From Podospora comata (Eukaryota; Ascomycota; Sordariomycetes; Sordariales; Podosporaceae), in contig CP071496.1 in NCBI GenBank assembly GCA_017354895.1, forward strand, positions 248,001-312,000: a DNA stretch of 64,000 nt, read 5' to 3'. Under the pieces are notes generated by a model that saw only the letters and a program-made list of their open reading frames with translations, was not told the DNA's origin and did not search any database. The translations under genes and the position numbers were made by a program. Positions 1 through 11,364 of the stretch are shown here, piece by piece (the stretch's first letter is position 1; each line of letters starts with the position of its first letter).

Positions 1-2015
1 ACTAAGCCAAGCGTTATTATTTGGTCATTCGGCAGCGGCGCAAACTCGAATCGGGCCGGACACTTTCAGGAAGGCTTCCGCTCTCGGTGGAAGAATCGGT
101 CAGCAGAGACAGCAAAAGTCTCCGTGTTCAGACAAGAAAAAGAGAAGGTGACAAGACGGTTTTATGATCGGGGCCCGGGATGCGGCGGTGGGGTAAAAAT
201 GGCGATACGACCTTCATCTCTCAGATCGGAATCTCTTCTTCTGAAGGCTCGGGTGTGTGTGAGTGGTCCGCAATTTATCTAGCCCTGCCAGGCCCTCGCC
301 AAGCACTGCAACAGCAACAACACCACGCATACACTACACGCCCCCCCTCCATCTCCTGAAAATCATGTGTCTCCGTGTCTCATCAACCATCAACCTGCTG
401 GAAGGAGTAAGGCCAGCTCTTGACACTGACAGGACCCCTGCCCCGCATGTTCGGACGGATGGCCCCAGGCCCAGATGCTCAGGGCAAGGATCACGACAAC
501 CTTGAGGTGGCATTGGCCAACCACACTCTCCCGGAGCTGGCTCCTCGACCCCACCATCCATCCCACTTCACGTCGTCAAAACAGGTCAGCCTCGGTCTAT
601 CATCAGGGCGAGATTTACATCCAAGAGGAGAGGATGATATTCCTTCATGATGCAATGGCTCGAGCCCACAAGGACGAACGAAACTTGATACCATATACCA
701 ACAGCCATCGTCCCTTGAAGACTCCCCTCTCTCGCACCCTCACCACAAAATAGTTTGACACACAAAAGTAACTTGACCGATATTATACTATGAACCATGC
801 TTTAAAAGTAAAGAAATGGGCCCTTTAAACGATCTTTTAAAGCCTATAGACCATCCTTGAAGTCATGTTGACCTACTTTCGTGTCTCAATTATTCTGTGG
901 CAAGGGTGCCTCAGAATACCAGGTACACGACCGCTACCACCCAACCTGAACAACGGAAATGTAAATTTCCGAACATGCTGTTGGTCTGCTCGTAAAACTC
1001 TTATAGATCTGATATACCCACCCATCCGAAACCAGTCTCATAATCCAGGAACAGAAATCTATATCAAGCAAGAACCGCCACTTACCAACCGCCTACAGGT
1101 ATGTACTCACGGAACTGCACGGAAAACCTCAGAACCATACACAAAATCCTGCAGGCGACTTTGGGAACGTTGGATGATGGCCCGGGCCTGCATATGCACG
1201 CGAAAACGGCGTCTGTGTGTTTCTGCTCACATGACGCAGAGACACACGGCAGGTTTGGCGGTCAGGGAGATTCATCAGGATAGGAAACGGAGGAACGGCC
1301 TGGCCCGTGTCTTTTACTGTGTGCGAAGACATTCATGATCTGAGATCCTTCCATGTTTATGTTGCATCAGACAGCTAGTTTATCGCTTTCCGCAATGCGG
1401 CACAGCTCCTGCCAGGCAGGCATATTGAAGGCACAGGGCACATCATGTACGGTGTAGAATGCAAGGGCTAATTGCACCTCGTCTCAAGTATATCCACAGG
1501 CCAGCCAGAAGTTCACAAGAAAACACAACCGCAACAAGCTGAATAATAATTCTCACCCGAGACAACACGGGGCGTGGAGGGAAAATGCAGAATCTGGCGG
1601 CGGCGGCGGTGAGCGTTCAACACGAGCAGGAGCATCGACACAAATCTGCAGCCATCCACCAGAAGATCATCCGTCAATGATATTGGATCTCGACATGCAG
1701 TTGGAGACAGACATCAAGCAGGGACAACAGTGCGAGAAAGGCCAAGGCCAAGACAAGACAAGACGGGAGGGAGCGGAAGCATGCGTCGCCGTTTAGGTAG
1801 GGTTCTGTGCTGCTGTGCTGCTGGGCACAGAGATGAGTTCCCCGAACCCAGACATTGACGTGGCTAGCCGTTTTGTGTGTCTATTTTGGACTGTGCATAC
1901 CGCTAGATCTGTACCCCGAGGTCGCCGAGCAAGACCTGATCCAGAATATCCCAGCCTGGCTTGATGACCCCAAGATATCCCCATCGCTCTTTGGTGACAA
2001 GTAGACAGAACCAAC
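1..2015. other. Intergenic, no gene supported
   Basis: Only short overlapping open frames with no family resemblance, no signal peptide and no consistent splice chain are present on either strand. I see no tRNA or 5S motifs here. The stretch lies downstream of the minus-strand LRR-kinase gene. Confidence 0.6.
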
Positions 2016-3431
2016 TCAATTAGGCACCTCCGGAATCCTCATCACTCCCCTCCACCCCAACATCCCCCTCAACACCTCCACCACCTCGTCAAAATCCGGC
2101 CTCCCCTCCACATCCCCATCCTCGCACCTTCTCTGCAGCTCCTCCAACCCCCTCCTCATCGCCCTCTCCCGCTCCCCCTCCCCCCCTTCTTCCACAAGCC
2201 CGAGCACATCCCCCACCAACCTCCCAAACGCCGCCACCTCCACCCTCTCCACCCCATCCTCCTCCTCCCCATACACGCTCGCCGCCCCAAAATCCCCCAA
2301 CAACCCATGCCCATCCCCCTTGCTAGCCAAAACATTATGCGCGTACAAGTCCCCATGACAGATCCTCCGCCCATGTAGATGCGCCCCCGCCCCCGCAATC
2401 CCCGTCAGCATCTCCACCGCCTTCCCCATCTCCCACCCCCTCTCGCCCTCCGTAAACCGATCCCGTGTGCAGCTCTCCAGATCTGGCGGCAAGCCCAAAA
2501 CTTTATACCCCTCCGGCACCAAACTCATCACAATCCCCCCCTTCACCCCTTCCCTTTCCCCTTCAGAATATCCCGTGACCTTTCCCACAACACCTATCAA
2601 CGACTCGTGCGATCCGGCGAGCAACACCGCCTCCATCTCATCTTCCGGCCTGCCGTCGCTCGTGAGAGAACCTCTGAACATTTTGACGGCTACGTCTTCT
2701 GTGAAATCGGAATCAGGGGAGGGCTTCCATTCTGCTTGGGAGATGATGCCCGAGGCGCCCCGGCCGAGCACGCGGGAGATGGCGAGGGAGCTGTAGGGGA
2801 TGTCGAGGAGGCCAAAGGGGAGTTTGTGGGCTTTGCGGGAGGAGAGGGAGCAGGGGTTTCCGGCAAAGGAGAGGTAGGCTAGCTTGGGGAAGGCGGTGAA
2901 CAAGAACTTGGGGAGGGAAGAAAAGTTGTTGGCTGAGAGGCGGAGGAGGGTGAGGTTTTGGCATTGGGTGAGGGAGGGGGGGAGGGTGGAGAGGTTGTTG
3001 CCCGCCAGGAGGCATTTCTCGAGGTTGGGACACGAGGAGATGGAGGAGGGGAGGGAGGGGATGCGGTTGTCGGTCAGGATTAGCCAGCGGAGTTTGGGGG
3101 GGAGGGTGTTTTCGGGTATGCTGGTGAGCGAGTTGTGGCGGAAGGCGACCATTTCTAGGGTGTGGTGGGAGGAGAGGTCTGGGAAGGTGGTGAAGGCGCA
3201 GTTGGAGAGGAAGAGGATTTTGAGGTTGGGGAGAGAGGTGGTGAAGTTGGGTGGGAGAGAAGAAAGACCTGTCCCAGAGAGGTCGAGGTAGGTTAGGGAG
3301 GGCCCGAAGGTGAAGATCTCATCAGGGAAGACGGTGAGGGAGGGCGTGGGAGTGAGCTTGAACTTGGTGAGGACGAGGTTGGCAAGGGAGCCATTTTGAA
3401 GGGCCTCGAGGTCGTAGGTGTCGTTGCTCAT
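2016..3431 (-). CDS. Leucine-rich-repeat protein kinase, intronless
   Basis: A 471-residue protein read from the ATG at 3431; an in-frame ATG 42 bases upstream (3473) exists, but the second start gives the N-terminus I would expect (MSNDTYDLEALQNGSL). Residues about 45-195 are leucine-rich repeats of the LxxLxLSxNxLxxLP type. A protein kinase domain follows: glycine loop LGRGASG (223-229), VAVK lysine (about 250), HGDLYAHNVL catalytic loop (359-368, with HGD replacing HRD) and DFG (380-382). No signal peptide or membrane span is visible, so it is probably cytosolic. The family is known to me from both fungi and proteobacteria with the same LRR-then-kinase order; its substrates are not known. 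It is divergent from TAF8, with 565 bp between the starts. The absence of introns contrasts with most neighbours. Confidence 0.82.
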   Translation of the reverse strand: MSNDTYDLEALQNGSLANLVLTKFKLTPTPSLTVFPDEIFTFGPSLTYLDLSGTGLSSLPPNFTTSLPNLKILFLSNCAFTTFPDLSSHHTLEMVAFRHNSLTSIPENTLPPKLRWLILTDNRIPSLPSSISSCPNLEKCLLAGNNLSTLPPSLTQCQNLTLLRLSANNFSSLPKFLFTAFPKLAYLSFAGNPCSLSSRKAHKLPFGLLDIPYSSLAISRVLGRGASGIISQAEWKPSPDSDFTEDVAVKMFRGSLTSDGRPEDEMEAVLLAGSHESLIGVVGKVTGYSEGEREGVKGGIVMSLVPEGYKVLGLPPDLESCTRDRFTEGERGWEMGKAVEMLTGIAGAGAHLHGRRICHGDLYAHNVLASKGDGHGLLGDFGAASVYGEEEDGVERVEVAAFGRLVGDVLGLVEEGGEGERERAMRRGLEELQRRCEDGDVEGRPDFDEVVEVLRGMLGWRGVMRIPEVPN

Positions 3432-3996
3432 TGTAGAGTGCTGGCTTCCACTGTGGACTTGGTTGGTGATCACTGGGCGAGAGTGAAAAAGCAGAGTGAG
3501 CTGAAGTTGAGGCGGGTGAGGCTTCCGAGATTCCAGCCCCAGAGCGGGTCCTCATGCTGGGCTTCTCGTCTCACCCGCCTCTGCCCCACAGGGCATACTG
3601 AGCATCACATGAGCAAAAGTAAAGACATTCTTATCATGAATATTCCAAACTCAAATCATCTGAACTGAGCGCGCGCAAATCGATTGAAATATTCTGACAA
3701 GGCACAAAACAGGTGAAGAGAGAGATGCTCAAGGCTGGAATCTGAAGTGGAGATAACTGTGGGGGGTTGTGCAGGGTGAAGCTAGTGCAACGGCCCTTTG
3801 ACATCAGTGGACCGTGTTCCCGTCAGATTGAACCGCCGCCGAACTTGGGACCCAACTTCCATTGCCAATCTCAAACCCTCTCCAGCAAACGGCAAGTCCC
3901 GTTGCGAGCGACAAAACAAAGGCCTCCACACATCCACTCCGAACCGTCACAATAAAATTGGTTCCGTACTCGATCTACCGATACAAATCCATCACA

Positions 3997-5131
3997 ATGT
4001 CGTCCGAGGCGCGAAAACGGACGGCAGAGCCCACCGACGACGAGCTGCCAGCCAAGAGGCAACGAAGCGTGGAGGGCGACATCGACTCGGCCGTGGAACA
4101 ACTGCAGGCATTGAATATCGCACCTTCCATCACCCATGAGGAGATGGCGCGCGCTGGACTGCGTCGCGCCATCGCCCTCGCCTTGAAGCATGTTGGATTC
4201 GACTCGTCCGCGAAGGATGCCATGGAGATGTTTACAACGATGGTGGAAGAGTGTAGGTCTTGCATGACGGTCATCAACAGCCTGGTTGAAGATCTAACAA
4301 TGAAAACCAGATGTCGAGTCGCTCTTCGGGACTGTCAAGATCAATGCCAATGCTGCTCGCCGTTCCCAACCCATTCCTCGCGACTTTGAGCGCGCGTTGA
4401 AGTACTTCAACCTGACCACCACTGCGCTCGAACCACACAAGAAGAATCCCATTCCAAGAGCCAAGAGGATACCTGAATACGAGCCGATACCAGAGCGCGA
4501 TCCCGTTTTCGTCGACATGCCAGTACTCGGCGCGGAGCTGGACGGTGCTCGCGACAAGGAATCCAAACTCTACATCCCCAAGTCGTTCCCTGCCTTTCCA
4601 AGCATTCATACCTACAGATACACGCCTGAGACGGTTGAGACCGCTACCGTGGTGGACGACTGGGGGAGCTTTGCTTCGGATTCACAATCCCAGACGCTCA
4701 ACGGATCACAAGCCCCGCCACAGCCGCAACGACCGCTTGCACCCGAGGAGATTCCCCATGGCGATCCCAAGAAGCTGCGCGAGGCTGCCGCAAAGGAAGC
4801 AAAGGCAGGGGAGGCGGCTCTACGAAGGTTGATGCGCGCCTCCAAGATCGCGAAGCAGAAGGAGGTCTGGACTTCGGCGCAGTCTCGGCCAGCGAGGCGG
4901 GAGCGTCATGAGCTTTGGGAGTCTGCTATGCGCGAGTTCATCGAGGATGACACGAGGGCCAGCGGCAAAGAGGTGGCGTCAGGAGGGTTGCATGGCGAGA
5001 AGGGCAGGTTCGAGATTGCCGATCATAGCATGATTGTCAACACGGAGAAGCGCTATTTCAGGCATGAAGTCCCTCGAAGTGGTGCCAGGAAGGCTTTGGC
5101 CGCCGCTCAGGGTATCTCCAGCAAGGGTTGA
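3997..5131 (+). CDS. TAF8: TFIID subunit TAF8
   Basis: Two exons, 3997-4252 and 4311-5131, joined across a 58-nt intron with donor GTAGGT, a CTAAC branch site and acceptor CAG; the product is 358 residues. The start at 3997 gives a basic N-terminus (MSSEARKR) before a histone-fold region at about residues 35-110, of the Bromo_TP type (ARAGLRRAIALALKHVGF). The join restores YVESLF at the end of the fold. The second part has the TAF8 C-terminal signature LYIPKSFPAFPSIHTYRYTPE-like segment at about residues 175-200, then a charged tail. TAF8 pairs with TAF10 through its histone fold inside TFIID in the nucleus and is needed for RNA polymerase II promoter recognition. The gene lies between the divergent LRR-kinase and the co-oriented RACK1 gene. 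Confidence 0.9.
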
Positions 5132-5732
5132 GGGGTGGAATGGGGCGTATCGTATAGAGCCGCACAGAATGCAGGACTATGGGATTCGGGGATTCGTATT
5201 GCAAGAGGAACCAAGACAGGGTTGGGATGCATCACAGGAGTTTGGACTTAATTTTGGGGCTGGGGAGACGGACGGGAAAACAGGATCATTGATACCCCAT
5301 GCACAACTCTTCTAGAAAATAAGGGTCAATCAGAAGCATGTAGCTTAGCTTTAATCTATTACCATCGCTGAACTCTTCGTTCTCCTGTTTATCCGCAATG
5401 GACATCATTCTTTATTACTTATCAAAGTTGCCTTATCGATAGCAAGGTCGCGGCCCATGTCCAGGCGGGCCCGGGCTCAGCTCCACCTAGCTCCAAAGCT
5501 AGGTCGGTGCCCCACATACCGACCGCCAGCTGGGAGTGGCTGTCCAGCGACTGGCGGACCGGCGAGCAAACCGTACCCCACGATCGGACCCTATTTTCGC
5601 CGCACAAAAGTTTTGGCAATTCCCAGAGGATCCCGCAGCGCCCCGATTTCTTGCTGACCCCGACGACTCGAGGCACCGCGAAAAAGCTCACCATTCTTCC
5701 CAAGATACTTGCATCTCAGGAAGCACATCAAG
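5132..5732. other. Intergenic, upstream region of RACK1
   Basis: This 601-bp stretch holds the TAF8 3' region and the RACK1 promoter and 5' leader. It contains a perfect inverted repeat (see 5485-5504). No further coding sequence is supported. Confidence 0.6.
5485..5504. promoter_or_regulatory. 8-bp inverted repeat upstream of RACK1
   Basis: ACCTAGCT and AGCTAGGT face each other across a 4-base spacer, about 230 bp upstream of the RACK1 ATG. It could be a protein-binding palindrome or a chance repeat; no known factor is assigned. Confidence 0.3.
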
Positions 5733-7066
5733 ATGGCTGAGCAACTCATCCTCAAGGGCACCCTGGAGGGCCACGTAAGTCGTCCCTGCGACCTCGAATT
5801 CGCCCATTCTCGCTCGAGTTGGATGCTGACGATTTGCTACAGAATGGCTGGGTCACCAGCTTGGCCACCTCGATGGAGAAGTACGAAACCACGTCGAATC
5901 CGACCTCCTAACCGCGAGAACATGCGCTCACCAGTGAAACTAGCCCCAACATGCTCCTGTCGGCCTCCCGCGACAAGACCCTGATCATCTGGAACCTCAC
6001 CCGCGATGAGACCCAGTACGGTTACCCCAAGCGGTCGCTCCACGGCCACTCTCACATCGTCTCCGACTGCGTACGTTAGATCAAGATCAGAATCAGAAGA
6101 AGGAGGGGCAGTGTGCTGATTGGCGTGGCAGGTTATCTCGTCGGATGGCGCTTATGCCCTCTCTGCCTCGTGGGATAAGACTCTCCGTCTCTGGGAGCTC
6201 TCCTCCGGCACCACCACCCGCCGTTTCGTCGGCCACACCAACGACGTCCTGTCCGTCTCTTTCTCCGCCGACAACCGCCAGATCGTCTCCGGTTCCCGCG
6301 ATCGCTCCATCAAGCTCTGGAACACCCTCGGTGACTGCAAGTTCACCATCACCGACAAGGGCCACTCCGACTGGGTTTCCTGCGTTCGCTTCTCCCCCAA
6401 CCCCCAGAACCCCGTGATCGTCTCTGCCGGCTGGGACAAGCTCGTCAAGGTATGTGGGACTTGGACGTATTCGGCAGCTGTTGCGGCGATGATGCCTTGC
6501 AACCTAAAGTATTTGCTACTTCAGAGCCTCCGGGCCATGAGACAAACTATTTCACCATGCACTGAGCCGCAACAGTTGACAGACCATTTTTGAGGGAGTC
6601 CCGCAGAGAATTCCACGCTGACATGGTTTGTTTACAATAGGTTTGGGAGCTCTCCAGCTGCAAGCTCCAGACCGACCACATCGGCCACACCGGTTACATC
6701 AACACCGTCACCATCTCGCCCGATGGATCCCTCTGCGCTTCCGGTGGCAAGGACGGCACCACCATGCTCTGGGATCTCAACGAGAGCAAGCACCTCTACT
6801 CCCTCAACGCCAACGACGAGATCCACGCCCTCGTCTTCTCCCCCAACCGCTACTGGCTCTGCGCTGCCACCTCCAGCAGCATCATCATCTTCGACCTCGA
6901 GAAGAAGAGCAAGGTTGATGAGCTCAAGCCCGACTTCGCCAACGTTGGCAAGAAGAGCCGCGAGCCCGAGTGCGTCTCCCTTGCGTGGAGCGCTGATGGC
7001 CAGACTCTGTTCGCTGGCTACACGGACAACATCATCCGTGCTTGGGGTGTCATGTCCCGCGCTTAA
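5733..7066 (+). CDS. cpc-2: RACK1, ribosome-associated WD40 protein
   Basis: Five exons (5733-5774, 5843-5880, 5944-6070, 6132-6449, 6641-7066) give 316 residues, the length I remember for Neurospora CPC-2. The protein starts [14 protein letters not shown] and consists of seven WD40 blades; blade ends such as [24 protein letters not shown] and [12 protein letters not shown] are visible. Intron 2 splits an Asn codon (AA|C) and all junctions keep phase. RACK1 sits on the 40S subunit near the mRNA exit and scaffolds kinases; in Neurospora and yeast it opposes general amino-acid control. Intron 4 (6450-6640) is unusually long for this window and contains the U24 snoRNA. The coding region uses strongly C-ending codons, as expected for a highly expressed gene. 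Confidence 0.97.
6478..6575 (+). ncRNA. snR24: Box C/D snoRNA U24 (snR24) within RACK1 intron 4
   Basis: A perfect 10-bp terminal stem (CTGTTGCGGC at 6478-6487 with GCCGCAACAG at 6566-6575) brackets a C box ATGATGC (6489-6495, one base off RTGATGA) and a D box CTGA (6562-6565). Inside are a D' box CAGA (6522-6525) and a C'-like ATGAGAC (6537-6543). The element before D', TATTTGCTACT at 6510-6520, is complementary to the conserved 25S rRNA segment AGTAGCAAATA, the known U24 target. By the +5 rule the modified base would be the A matching yeast A1449. Yeast U24 also lies in the intron of the RACK1 orthologue ASC1, which supports the identity. The second guide, before box D, keeps only a CACCA core from the known U24 guide. 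The rRNA and yeast sequences are from memory. Confidence 0.88.
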
Positions 7067-8686
7067 GCTGAATGGAATGGTTAATGCTTGAGTGCCCGGG
7101 GATCAGTCGGGGCCGGCTGAGGGGGAGGAATGAGAGGTTGGTTTTATGGGTGGTTTGCTATAAAATCGGCCGCGCTGCCGCGTGGGGAGAAAATACCAGG
7201 AAGCGTCGCGATATATCGATGGGTTCCAACGGCTGGGAGGGGCGTACTTCGGAATGCTTGTCTTCGCTTTGGGTTCTCTTTCATGACACAGCATTTTTGC
7301 GAGGCAAAAGAGGGAGCAGGGAATAAAAAGAAATTTCTGTGCCTGTCACTGCTCTTGTCCTTGTCGCCGTGGCAGGCCTCGCGGCGGGGGAAGCCCGGTT
7401 GCCGGGTGGCATAGATAATAGCAACCCCATGACCAACAACGAATCATGAAGTCAATTGTTTTGTGATGTGTATTTTTGTGTCCGTTTCAGCACTGATATC
7501 CACCTCTCTTGACACCCCAACTGTCTCATGTATTCTTTCTCTTCGTTTCCCTCTGAAATGGAACTGACTAGTTGTGTGTGTGTATGAAGTCACTTTTGCG
7601 AATCTCGAGGCGGGTAGACATCATGATATGACAAAAACAGCAGTTAGGGTGTACTCAAGAGAAGTTTGATTTTTCCACCGCCATAATCATTCCAACATGA
7701 ATCTCCATGTATTCTCGTCTTTCACTTGTTATGAAGTGCAAGTATAAAAATCTAACTGAGGGATGGATCGGTCAGCCGCTCTGGTTGCTATATGCCTAGC
7801 CCAACACGTCGTCAGTAGAGGCTGCCGCGAAGAATAAAGGCCTTTTGAGGATAATCAGCAGGCCTCCAAGACAGTTCACAGGCCTTGAATGTTATTAAAA
7901 CGGGGGTTAGAGAAGTCGGTTTGCTCTACAGATACCATGACCATGGAAAACAGTCCAAGGCCTTGAAATATGACCGAGAGGGGGTTTCTGTTACCTTTCT
8001 ATGGCCTATTGATCATCCTTTGCCGCATTCAACTTACCCAGACAGCAGTGCCCATTTCTATTTTGCTCACAACGTAAGAGACATGAGACTTGTAGGGATC
8101 TACACCGTCCCAAAATGCAAAAGACAAGTTTTTGGGGAGCAGGAGGGACGATAGGAAAGTGATTTCAAAAACAAAAAATCAAGTATTAAGTTTTGTGGGT
8201 GAATAGCATAGAGTGGCTAAAGCTGGTTGGTAGATTCTCTCTGGTTATCAACGGAGAGAGTTGTGATGGCTACTACTGACCCACACGGTTGGGGGTGTAG
8301 CTGGCTAAGTACATTATCTGACATTTCTGATTCGTCCCTTTTTCCTTTTCTCTTGATTCTTGGTTGGTTACCCGGTAGGTTGGCCGGGACGGGTGGGTGT
8401 TGATGTTGCTGGGTGGTGGTTACAGTATCGTCTTTGGAGGACGGACAAGGAAAAGGCAGCGGGTATCATTTCTTTCTTGGTGGTGCTGCGTAAGAAAGGA
8501 AAGAAAAGAAAGGAGATTTGGGTTGAGTGTGGTGATTGGTGTTGCTGGTGAAAGAAGAGGGTGGTTTGGGCTGGGGGTGTAGACAAGCTTCACTGATCAG
8601 GATGTCAAAGACCAAGAATGGGCTGTCAAAAGGTCGAGAGAGCTGTTCATCAGTTGCAAACCCCGAATGATCTCGAACCCGGCAGA
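7067..8686. other. Intergenic, no gene supported
   Basis: About 1.6 kb between the convergent RACK1 and Cys-rich membrane protein genes. It contains AT-richer sequence and a short TG repeat near 7575, but no supportable reading frame or RNA gene. Confidence 0.6.
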
Positions 8687-10717
8687 TTAGGCAGACGAGC
8701 GGTAGGGGTTGTAGCAATGCCCACTCCCACTTCCACGACCAGCACCAGCACCAGCACCAGCACCAGCACCGCCAGTACTCCAATCCCGATCATGACCACC
8801 CCCCATCTCATCAATCCCCTGTTCAGTAACTGTGCTCTCTCCCCCTTGCCGCTGCTCCTGCTGCTCCCGACCACCCCTCCCCCGTCCAATCTCCACCACC
8901 TGCGCCCTCCCAACCCCCACAGCAGGCCGTCCACACCCAAAGCTGTGCTCAAAATCAAACTCAAACTCCTGACTAACCGGCCTCCCCTCCTCCGTCGCCT
9001 CGAGTTCATGAATCCCCCCCCTCACATTTGGATCCTCTCGCCTTTGATGATGATGATGATGATGATGATGACCCCCCCCGGCGAAACCAACATAATCCTC
9101 CCTCGCTCCATAATACTCGTCCAACCCACGCTGGTACTCAATCTCCTGAAGCCGGTCGTGGACCTCCCTGCTGTAGAAGGGGAACTGGGGGCCCGAGTTT
9201 GGGGGGAAGAGGCCGATGGCGGGCTCGGAGTAGGACGGGAAGGGGTGGGTGCTGTGGCTTGACTGGTAGCTCTCGCGGGTGTTGGGACCAAGAGCCGGGG
9301 GGGAGAGGTGGGAGGGTTGGGTTTGGGATTTGCGGAGAGGGGAAAACGAGTTACGGTTGGAGGTTAGGTTCTCGTTGGCGTAGGCGTGGATGAAGGGGGA
9401 AGAAGCCGGCCAGGGGGTGGGGGTGCTGGATCTGCCTCCTTCGGGGGGAGGGGGAGGGTCGGGGTGGCAGATGTAGGGGATTGTGTTGTTGGAGGGGAAG
9501 GGAGGGGGGAAGGTGTGGACGGATTGCTGCGGGATTATGGAGGTGCCGGCTAGGGTGGTCAGGTCGCTGTCGGATGGGGAGAAGGGGAGGATGGGGTTGG
9601 AGGAGAGGGGACCCGGGATGGCGTGGCGCTCTGAGTGGACTGTGCCGAGGGAGTTGGTGTCGGTTGGTTTGGTATTCGGTTGGTTGACGCTGAGGACTGT
9701 GAAGGAGCTCCGTTTTTGCTCGGGCTCGGTCTCCGGGGCGTGGCGGCGGCGGTAGCACACAAAGGTGAGGGCGACCATGCCGAAGAAGAAGAGGAGCCCG
9801 AGCGGGATGCCGACAGCGAGGATGATGGTGGTCGTATTGGGTGAGTTGGGAGTCGTCACATTGGTAGGCGGCGTACCCATGGCCATGGTCGAGGTCGTGC
9901 TCGATGTGCTCGAGGTGCTTGAAGTGCTTGAGGTTTTGGCCAGGGGGATGGAGGTGACCGTTGAGAGAGCGGTTCCATGGATCTCTAGAGTCTCTGAGGC
10001 TATTCTCGCCACTCTGGTTAGCAAAGACCGGGCTACATGTTTGGGGTAAAAGACACAAAGTCAGAGACAGAGTCCACCGCAGCCGCACTTACCCATCATA
10101 CCCCAAACCTCAGCAATATCGTATCCATCAAGTGAGGCCCCATCGTGATCGCACTTGGTAGGGTCAAGGGCATCATTGGAGCAGAACAAGGTCAAGTTGT
10201 CGGCACGATCTGAATTGTCACACGACATGACCATGACCACGCCGTTGACTGCATTTGCGAAGGGCCTCGCATGATCAAGACATTTCTGCGGACAGCCGGG
10301 TGCCTTTTCCCACGCGTCTGGCTGCGCGGTACATCCCCCACGATATATTACCGCCACCGCGGTGTTTCCCTCGCCGCCTGTGTCTGTGTCTGCTACACCG
10401 CACAGATTGGCCTCTCCGAAGCATATATCACCCGACGAACAGCAGACCACTGAGTCATTGGGCGAGTATGTTTTGCCAGAGTCGAGACAGGGATAGAAGG
10501 GCCCAAGGCTACTTGAATCTCCTGAGGCTGCGGTGCCATCAGCCGGCGTGCCATCAGGCCAGTAGCAGCCTGTTTCTGACACCCTCTTAGCAGAGTCACT
10601 GGGATGGTTATTGTTGGCAAACGTGGGGGCTGGGTCGTTGGCAAATGTCGGGGCTGGGTTGAAGCGAACGACCGGGTTGGATTCCTCACAAGAGGAAATG
10701 TTTGAGAAGACGGCCAT
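8687..10717 (-). CDS. Cys-rich single-pass membrane protein, fungal family of unknown function
   Basis: Two exons on the minus strand (10717-10093 and 10032-8687), joined across a 60-nt GTAAGT...TAG intron inside a Gly codon, give 656 residues. The N-terminal ~200 residues carry the pattern of a common uncharacterised fungal ectodomain: CYWPDG, then VVCCSSGDICFGEANLCG, YRGGCT and CPQKC. A Ser/Thr-rich linker with TSS repeats follows, then one transmembrane segment (TTIILAVGIPLGLLFFFGMV) with YRRR on its cytoplasmic side, and a long proline-rich, low-complexity tail with a His run (about nine His, from the GAT repeat near 9046) and a Gly-Ala run. No signal peptide is visible at the chosen ATG, so an upstream exon could be missing. 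Related proteins lie at 15298-16465 and 52155-53267. Function unknown; a cell-surface role is inference. Confidence 0.75.
8741..8770. repeat. AGCACC hexamer microsatellite, coding
   Basis: Five tandem AGCACC units inside the tail of the Cys-rich membrane protein; on the coding strand they encode alternating Gly-Ala. Confidence 0.9.
9046..9071. repeat. GAT trinucleotide repeat, coding for His
   Basis: Uninterrupted GAT units on the plus strand read as CAT/CAC His codons on the coding minus strand of the Cys-rich membrane protein. Confidence 0.9.
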
Positions 10718-11364
10718 CTTTTGTTTCGTGGGTGGCTTGCAGGTAATTCAACGGCCGAAATTGAGGTCAGCATCGAATTGCCAATTCCTGAGCAGCAAGG
10801 TCGATGTAGTGACTTGCAGCGATCAGGCATCAGCCGTGTAGGGACGAAGGGTCGAAAGTAGGTGCTCAAGTATATGATGAGCCTTGCCCGCTCTGGCTAT
10901 GTACCACGGCCGTAACCAAAACCACACGGCGGTGAGTTGCGGACGGTGCTAGACGTTGTGGTCGAGTTTGCAGAACCTTTGAAAAGGAATTCTGTGGCGG
11001 TGCGTTGCAAAACGGTGTGATGGTTGGAGAAAAAGAAGAAAAAGAAGAAAGTGCAAAGTCGCAACGGACGACAAGTAAATGGCAGAGAAGAGGTGGGGGG
11101 AGCAGGCCTATAATTACCAGTGGGCAAAAATTTGTTTGAATAGGTAAGGTAGTGAGAGGAAAGTCGCAGAGCAGAACTGGCCTATTGTGAGAGTCGCCTG
11201 AACAGGCACGCTGTGGGCAAAAAGGTATCTCGCACACAATAAACAAGCACGCAGAGATGGGATGAACCGTAGGTGGGAGCAGCTGCAATTCACAGTCGCT
11301 CATCTCCGCCAAGCACTCTTGTTGAGATTTGTTCATCGTCCTCTACTGTCCCAAATGCGCCATC
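10718..11364. other. Intergenic between two membrane-protein genes
   Basis: 647 bp with no supportable gene. It is upstream of the 8.7-10.7 kb gene; a missing signal-peptide exon of that gene could lie at its left edge, but I found no convincing one. Confidence 0.5.
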
